Source: Anaerolineales bacterium UBA3499
GTDB taxonomy: Bacteria; Chloroflexota; Anaerolineae; Anaerolineales; UBA11657
Length of the DNA stretch: 64,000 bases
NCBI GenBank assembly: GCA_002377585.1
Contig: DFQC01000025.1
Span: 1 to 64,000, forward strand
Reading direction: 5' to 3'
The notes under the pieces are model-generated. The model was not told the origin of the DNA. It saw nothing but the letters and a program-made list of their open reading frames with translations, and made no database searches. Within the stretch, counting starts at the first letter, position 1, and each line of letters begins with the position of its first letter. Of the stretch, positions 61,301 to 64,000 are shown piece by piece. The translations under genes were made by a program, and so were the position numbers.

Positions 61301-61423
61301 TTTATTGCTCATGGATTGGTTGATGCATCTTACTGGTTCATAGACCTAGCTTTTGCATTCATGTTAACTATTGCAATGATTCAGCGAACAAAAAATGTTG
61401 AGGTCAATGCAGAAAGTACTTAG
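58373..61423 (+). CDS. Fusion of a glycosidase-like domain with an O-antigen ligase-type polymerase
   Basis: 1016 residues from ATG 58373. N-terminal membrane anchor (about 8-28), then a clan GH-A barrel of ~450 residues with ETIDKSFDVISNTGFGWVRQTF, acid/base block QIGDEPNL (about 147; usual NEPN) and LLWASQFGW (about 265) where active enzymes have TEFGW, so the nucleophile Glu is Gln. Then a beta domain and, from about residue 495, ~12 membrane helices with Wzy_C/O-antigen-ligase features (FSRGALLLGIPAA, GVGLDNFLYSYRS, SHAHNMILDFSARLGLPG). Likely joins polymer to a lipid or glycan carrier, guided by an inactive barrel. Confidence 0.82.
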   Translation: MRRALTILAPIVAITSLIVLAVLLFQYRTRIRGHSLGLPAPNLDPRPSNMLGINVELIDESPETIDKSFDVISNTGFGWVRQTFYWDLGEFNWSATDRLINSAIANDLQIIAVLTSSNIPDQTNEFAQFAYTFANRYSEQVDTYQIGDEPNLISAWGRTPSAVEYSNLLATIYPLIHQADTNATILTAGLAPTTENSTENINDILYLRQLYAAGAEDYFDAVAGKPYGFNTGPDDRRTNNDILNFSRFILLREEMEKSGDNSKLLWASQFGWYDPLAATNPQTTWGTVSEEQQSNFTITAIERARNEWPWAGVLVLENYSPGINIKDPRWGFSLTNPKGTYRKIITDLKNYLSVDETSAARHGIHPAASPYAKYSNGWDFSNLGADIPQTGPSNITFTFEGSEFGLIVRRGDYRATLYIDIDSKPANLLPTTQKGESYQILTAPNLSTQVELIPIANNLEPGKHIARIRADRGWDQWAIVGFSVGNKPAYDSNLITLFALLLFCSSVGYMMFNHKIILAFLSNIILYFTNRVNMLFTLCLGTVFWISAGMTWGQNLPQLFVRQNEFVPLAVTTLSALAYYVSPWLLLSLLSLVALLILFYLRPAVALAMIALVIPFYLYPKPMFERMFSTTEVFTLLTTAAVLIRSTINISSLSPDTSSWQLRLSSLDKAVITFATLSLISILSANELGAAITEFRVIILEPVLFYVLVRIVPLTKNELVRISDYFVIGAFLVAVIGLIQYALGVNLIAAEDGVMRLRSIFGSPNNVGLYLGRALPIAIAMSLISKPHISKIKRITYITASICMAVAILLSFSRGALLLGIPAATAAIIIYYKGKRSILPLSVLLAIACIVFTIFSSHPRIASLTNQTNGPTFFRINLWNSTLDMIIDKPITGVGLDNFLYSYRSKYISPDAWQDPNISHAHNMILDFSARLGLPGLASIMWILYAFFKAANKNIRSTRDPTLRLLYIGLTASMINFIAHGLVDASYWFIDLAFAFMLTIAMIQRTKNVEVNAEST

Positions 61424-61439
61424 ATTGAAAATTGACTGC

Positions 61440-61450
61440 TATGGTAAAAT
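61440..61450 (+). promoter_or_regulatory. Extended -10 promoter (TATGGTAAAAT)
   Basis: TATG-G-TAAAAT, matching the recurrent motif, 38 bases before ATG 61489. Confidence 0.5.
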
Positions 61451-61488
61451 TGCACAAGTTTGCATTAATGTAGTACCTGACTAAAAAA

Positions 61489-62448
61489 ATGCGTATACTC
61501 ATCACAGGCGGAGCAGGTTTCATCGGCTCTCATCTATGTGATCGTCTCATAGCTGACGGACATAGTGTGATTGTCCTAGACAACTTGATAACTGGCAGTA
61601 AAGACAATGTATCTCACCTAACTGATACAAAGGTATTCCGCTTCATTAACCAAAATGTAGCTGATTACATAAAACTTCCAAACCCAGTAGAAGCTGTAAT
61701 GCATTTTGCCTCTCCAGCAAGCCCATCACAAACTGCGCCTAATGGATATCTGCAACTACCAATTCAAACGCTAAAAGCAGGTGCTTTAGGCACACTAAAT
61801 GCACTGGGAGTGGCAAAAAGATATGGTGCACGTTTTATACTTGCATCAACATCGGAAGTATATGGTGACCCTTTAGTTCATCCTCAAAATGAAAATTACT
61901 GGGGTAATGTAGACCCAGTAGGACCACGATCAGTTTATGATGAGGCAAAACGGTTTGCTGAATCTTTGACAATGGCTTATAACCGAACTCACGGAGTTAG
62001 AACCCGAATCGTACGCATTTTCAACACTTATGGTCCTAGAATGGCATTAAATGATGGTCGCGTTGTACCAAACTTCATATGTCAGGCACTAAAAGGCAAG
62101 CCATTGACTGTTTATGGTGATGGATCACAAACACGAAGCTTTTGTTATGTAGATGATCTTGTAGATGGCATCCTTCTCCTCATGTCATCAGAACTAACAG
62201 AACCTACTAATATTGGAAACCCTCATGAAGTCACGATATTAGAATTTGCTAACAAAATAAATAGCTTGACCAACAACGCCGCGGGTACTATTTTGGAAGA
62301 TAAGCGTACCTTAGGAGATCCGCAACAACGTAAACCTGACATCTCAAGGGCTGGACAATTGCTAAGTTGGAAACCACAGGTAACATTAGAAGATGGTCTA
62401 ACACGCACAATAGCATATTTTAAAGACAAATTATCTGACAGTATGTAG
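61489..62448 (+). CDS. NAD-dependent sugar epimerase/UDP-glucuronate decarboxylase-type SDR
   Basis: 319 residues of the extended SDR family. Gly-rich NAD motif TGGAGFIGSHL, catalytic Y-x3-K in SVYDEAKRFAE, and the UXS-type block STSEVYGDPLVHPQNENYWGNVDPVGPRS. That block points to UDP-glucuronate decarboxylase (UDP-xylose synthase), though related epimerases share it. Supplies activated sugars for the surface glycan genes beside it. Confidence 0.9.
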   Translation: MRILITGGAGFIGSHLCDRLIADGHSVIVLDNLITGSKDNVSHLTDTKVFRFINQNVADYIKLPNPVEAVMHFASPASPSQTAPNGYLQLPIQTLKAGALGTLNALGVAKRYGARFILASTSEVYGDPLVHPQNENYWGNVDPVGPRSVYDEAKRFAESLTMAYNRTHGVRTRIVRIFNTYGPRMALNDGRVVPNFICQALKGKPLTVYGDGSQTRSFCYVDDLVDGILLLMSSELTEPTNIGNPHEVTILEFANKINSLTNNAAGTILEDKRTLGDPQQRKPDISRAGQLLSWKPQVTLEDGLTRTIAYFKDKLSDSM

Positions 62449-62484
62449 ATCTTTATTCGAGTCACCCAATCAACACACAATGAC

Positions 62485-63339
62485 ATGTACCGAAACAAAT
62501 TACAAACGAATATAATACTGTCAGTAACAATTATAGCTATCGGAATATTGTTATTATCATTAAGTTACAGACAATCATTAGGTAATTTCAAAAATGTAAT
62601 TAGTATGATTCTGACACCTTTACAAGTCAATATATTCTCTTTGGTTGAACCCCTTTACGCTAATGCACCCAATACTCCAGAGGAACTAGTCAATCTAAAC
62701 GCAACTTTAACAGCAGAGATAGCATTGTTACGGTCTGAGAACATACGTATGAACGAAACAATATATGAACGAGATATGCTCGCAGCACTGCTCAATTACA
62801 CTAAATTAGATAATGTACATACATACATCAGCGCTAATGTAATCGGGAAAGATACAAGCAGTTTCTTACAGTACGTCATTATTGACATAGGCACAACTGG
62901 TGGTGTGCAACGTGATATGCCGGTTGTAACGGATTCAGGACTAGTCGGTATAATCAATGAGGCAACCCCTAGAGCCAGCAAGATATTACTTTTGAACAGT
63001 GACCAAATGGCAATTAATGTCAGAGTTCAAAATTCACGGGCTGACGGAGTGCTATTCGGACAAGCATCCAAAGACCTAAGACTCAGATATGTCGCACTTG
63101 ATGATAATATTAATGCGGGTGATTTAGTTGTTACTTCAGGACTAGGAGGTTCCCTTCCAGCTAACATTCCTGTCGGAGAAATAGCTTCTGTCCGTAGTCG
63201 CGCATATGATGTTTTTCAAGAGGCAGAAGTTTTGCCATTAGTTAACTTGGACAAAATAGAAATAGTGATGATCATTACTGACTTCACTCCCACCGAACTC
63301 AGCCCTCTCATAAGCACTCCGATTCCAGACGACCTTTGA
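62485..63339 (+). CDS. mreC: Rod shape-determining protein MreC
   Basis: 284 residues: N-terminal membrane helix (about 10-28), coiled coil (ELVNLNATLTAEIALLRSENIRMNE, about 65-95), then the beta domain with DIGTTGGVQRDMPVVTDSGLVG and SGLGGSLPANIPVGEI. Periplasmic scaffold of the elongasome. Overlaps mreD by four bases (TTGA). Confidence 0.96.
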   Translation: MYRNKLQTNIILSVTIIAIGILLLSLSYRQSLGNFKNVISMILTPLQVNIFSLVEPLYANAPNTPEELVNLNATLTAEIALLRSENIRMNETIYERDMLAALLNYTKLDNVHTYISANVIGKDTSSFLQYVIIDIGTTGGVQRDMPVVTDSGLVGIINEATPRASKILLLNSDQMAINVRVQNSRADGVLFGQASKDLRLRYVALDDNINAGDLVVTSGLGGSLPANIPVGEIASVRSRAYDVFQEAEVLPLVNLDKIEIVMIITDFTPTELSPLISTPIPDDL

Positions 63340-63842
63340 GAAATATAATAATTGCTCTATTAATAATTCCACTGCTAGCTATACTGCAGAGCACCCTTTT
63401 ACCATATTTCAATTTTCAGAGTGCAGTCAGTTTGGATTTGGTATTGGTGATAGTACTGTCTTGGAATTTGGTATATCCTAATAGCGAAAGTATGTTCTGG
63501 GCACTGCTCGGTGGATTAATGCTTGATGCGCTCTCAGGAGCCCATATGGGAACCAATATAATAGCACTCACTATGGCTAGTCTTATACCAAATTTGGTAA
63601 GCTCACGCATCTGGTCAACCCACATCCTACTAAGAATTTTTGTAGGCATAACTGGTACCGCAATCTACTATATCGTATATTTCATATTATTAACTACAAC
63701 TGGTTGGCAAACTAAATGGTCAAATCTACCAACGGATAAGTTAGTTAATTCAATCATGATTAACGTATTTGTTATGATTCTAATCCTGCCATCAGTACGA
63801 TGGATAGCCCTGCGAATAACAAAGCGCAACATTGATATATAA
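63336..63842 (+). CDS. mreD: Rod shape-determining protein MreD
   Basis: 168 residues with about five membrane helices, LQSTLLPYFNFQSAVSLDLVLVIVLSW at the N terminus and WALLGGLMLDALSGAHMGTN, the MreD core. TTG start overlapping the mreC stop. Partners MreC and PBP2. Confidence 0.93.
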   Translation: MRNIIIALLIIPLLAILQSTLLPYFNFQSAVSLDLVLVIVLSWNLVYPNSESMFWALLGGLMLDALSGAHMGTNIIALTMASLIPNLVSSRIWSTHILLRIFVGITGTAIYYIVYFILLTTTGWQTKWSNLPTDKLVNSIMINVFVMILILPSVRWIALRITKRNIDI

Positions 63843-63843
63843 G

Positions 63844-64000
63844 ATGAATCCATCACCATTTGTAACTCCCTGGAGAGTTGGAACACTATATAGCCTGATG
63901 GCTATATCCATCATAGCATTTACTGGGCAGCTCCTTCGATTGCAAGTCATTCAACATGAAGAATTCTCTGCGCTAGCAATCGAAAACCGACAAGCACGAA
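63844..64000 (+). CDS. mrdA: Penicillin-binding protein 2 (MrdA), N-terminal fragment
   Basis: Frame open from ATG 63844 to the window edge (52 codons). Starts MNPSPFVTPWRVG, has one membrane helix (about 13-30) and then QLLRLQVIQHEEFSALAIENR, the typical PBP2 N-terminal stretch. Position after mreCD is standard. The catalytic part lies outside the window. Confidence 0.88.
   Translation, partial: MNPSPFVTPWRVGTLYSLMAISIIAFTGQLLRLQVIQHEEFSALAIENRQAR

Noticed and set aside
1..64000. Mobile elements, prophage genes, CRISPR arrays, toxin-antitoxin pairs
   Set aside because: No transposase, integrase, direct-repeat/spacer pattern or Cas gene was found; gene order and codon use look uniform throughout.

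Overview
The window is a dense, AT-rich bacterial chromosome segment carrying mostly housekeeping genes. It opens with the classic order rpmG - tRNA-Trp - secE - nusG - rplK - rplA - rplJ - rplL and closes with mreC - mreD - mrdA. The gene set suggests a member of the Chloroflexota: very large GT39-type membrane proteins with C-terminal beta repeats, YfhO-like proteins, LysM lipoproteins, a DnaD-like plus DnaC-like loader pair, DUF348/G5/beta-propeller lipoproteins and small streamlined intergenic regions. There is no rRNA or marker tree to confirm this, so the phylum is an inference and the class is left open. No insertion sequence, prophage, CRISPR array or plasmid signature was seen.

Layout. 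17-3894: translation/transcription cluster with an L10-leader attenuator in front of rplJ. 3992-8628: NUDIX hydrolase, bifunctional-nuclease-domain protein, then a replication operon (dnaB, DnaD-like protein, a helicase loader with two fused AAA+ domains). 8645-17356: a phosphate island, with GDPD lipase on + and, all on -, phoB-phoR followed by pstS-pstC-pstA-pstB2-pstB1-phosphoesterase-phoU. 17553-22631: an unknown protein, homoserine dehydrogenase, and a heterodimeric ABC exporter. 22754-31159: cell-surface glycan genes (GT39-type glycosyltransferase, cyclophilin, polyprenol-phosphate sugar transferase, and a YfhO-flippase fusion). 31177-42517: asnS, rtcB, IMPase, an M1-peptidase-like lipoprotein without zinc ligands, an MBL-fold protein, the cysteine desulfurase-mnmA operon, small membrane/YtxH proteins and Nnr. 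42583-47418: tRNA-Arg, then methionine assimilation (metY - CoA-binding protein - metA), an aminotransferase and a tiny acidic protein. 47738-56632: a probable 54-aa leaderless gene, a lipoprotein metallopeptidase with a duplicated domain, an operon of two winged-helix-like proteins plus a MoaD-like protein, mtnA, a LysM-M23 hydrolase and ribosomal protein L25. 56797-64000: a DUF348/G5/propeller lipoprotein, a glycosidase-like/O-antigen-ligase fusion, a UDP-glucuronate decarboxylase-type SDR, and the elongasome genes.

How it fits together. The two glycan clusters plausibly make, flip and polymerise a surface polysaccharide. The Pho island pairs sensing with transport and organophosphate scavenging. 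The most notable observations are: a PstB pair that looks like an asymmetric heterodimer (degenerate signature in one, missing switch histidine in the other); two large envelope fusions, one with an apparently inactivated glycosidase domain; an apparently catalytically dead M1-like lipoprotein; a tandem helicase loader; a small operon ending in a ubiquitin-like protein whose diglycine is followed by two extra residues; and a recurrent extended -10 promoter that often lies so close to the ATG that the mRNA should be leaderless.
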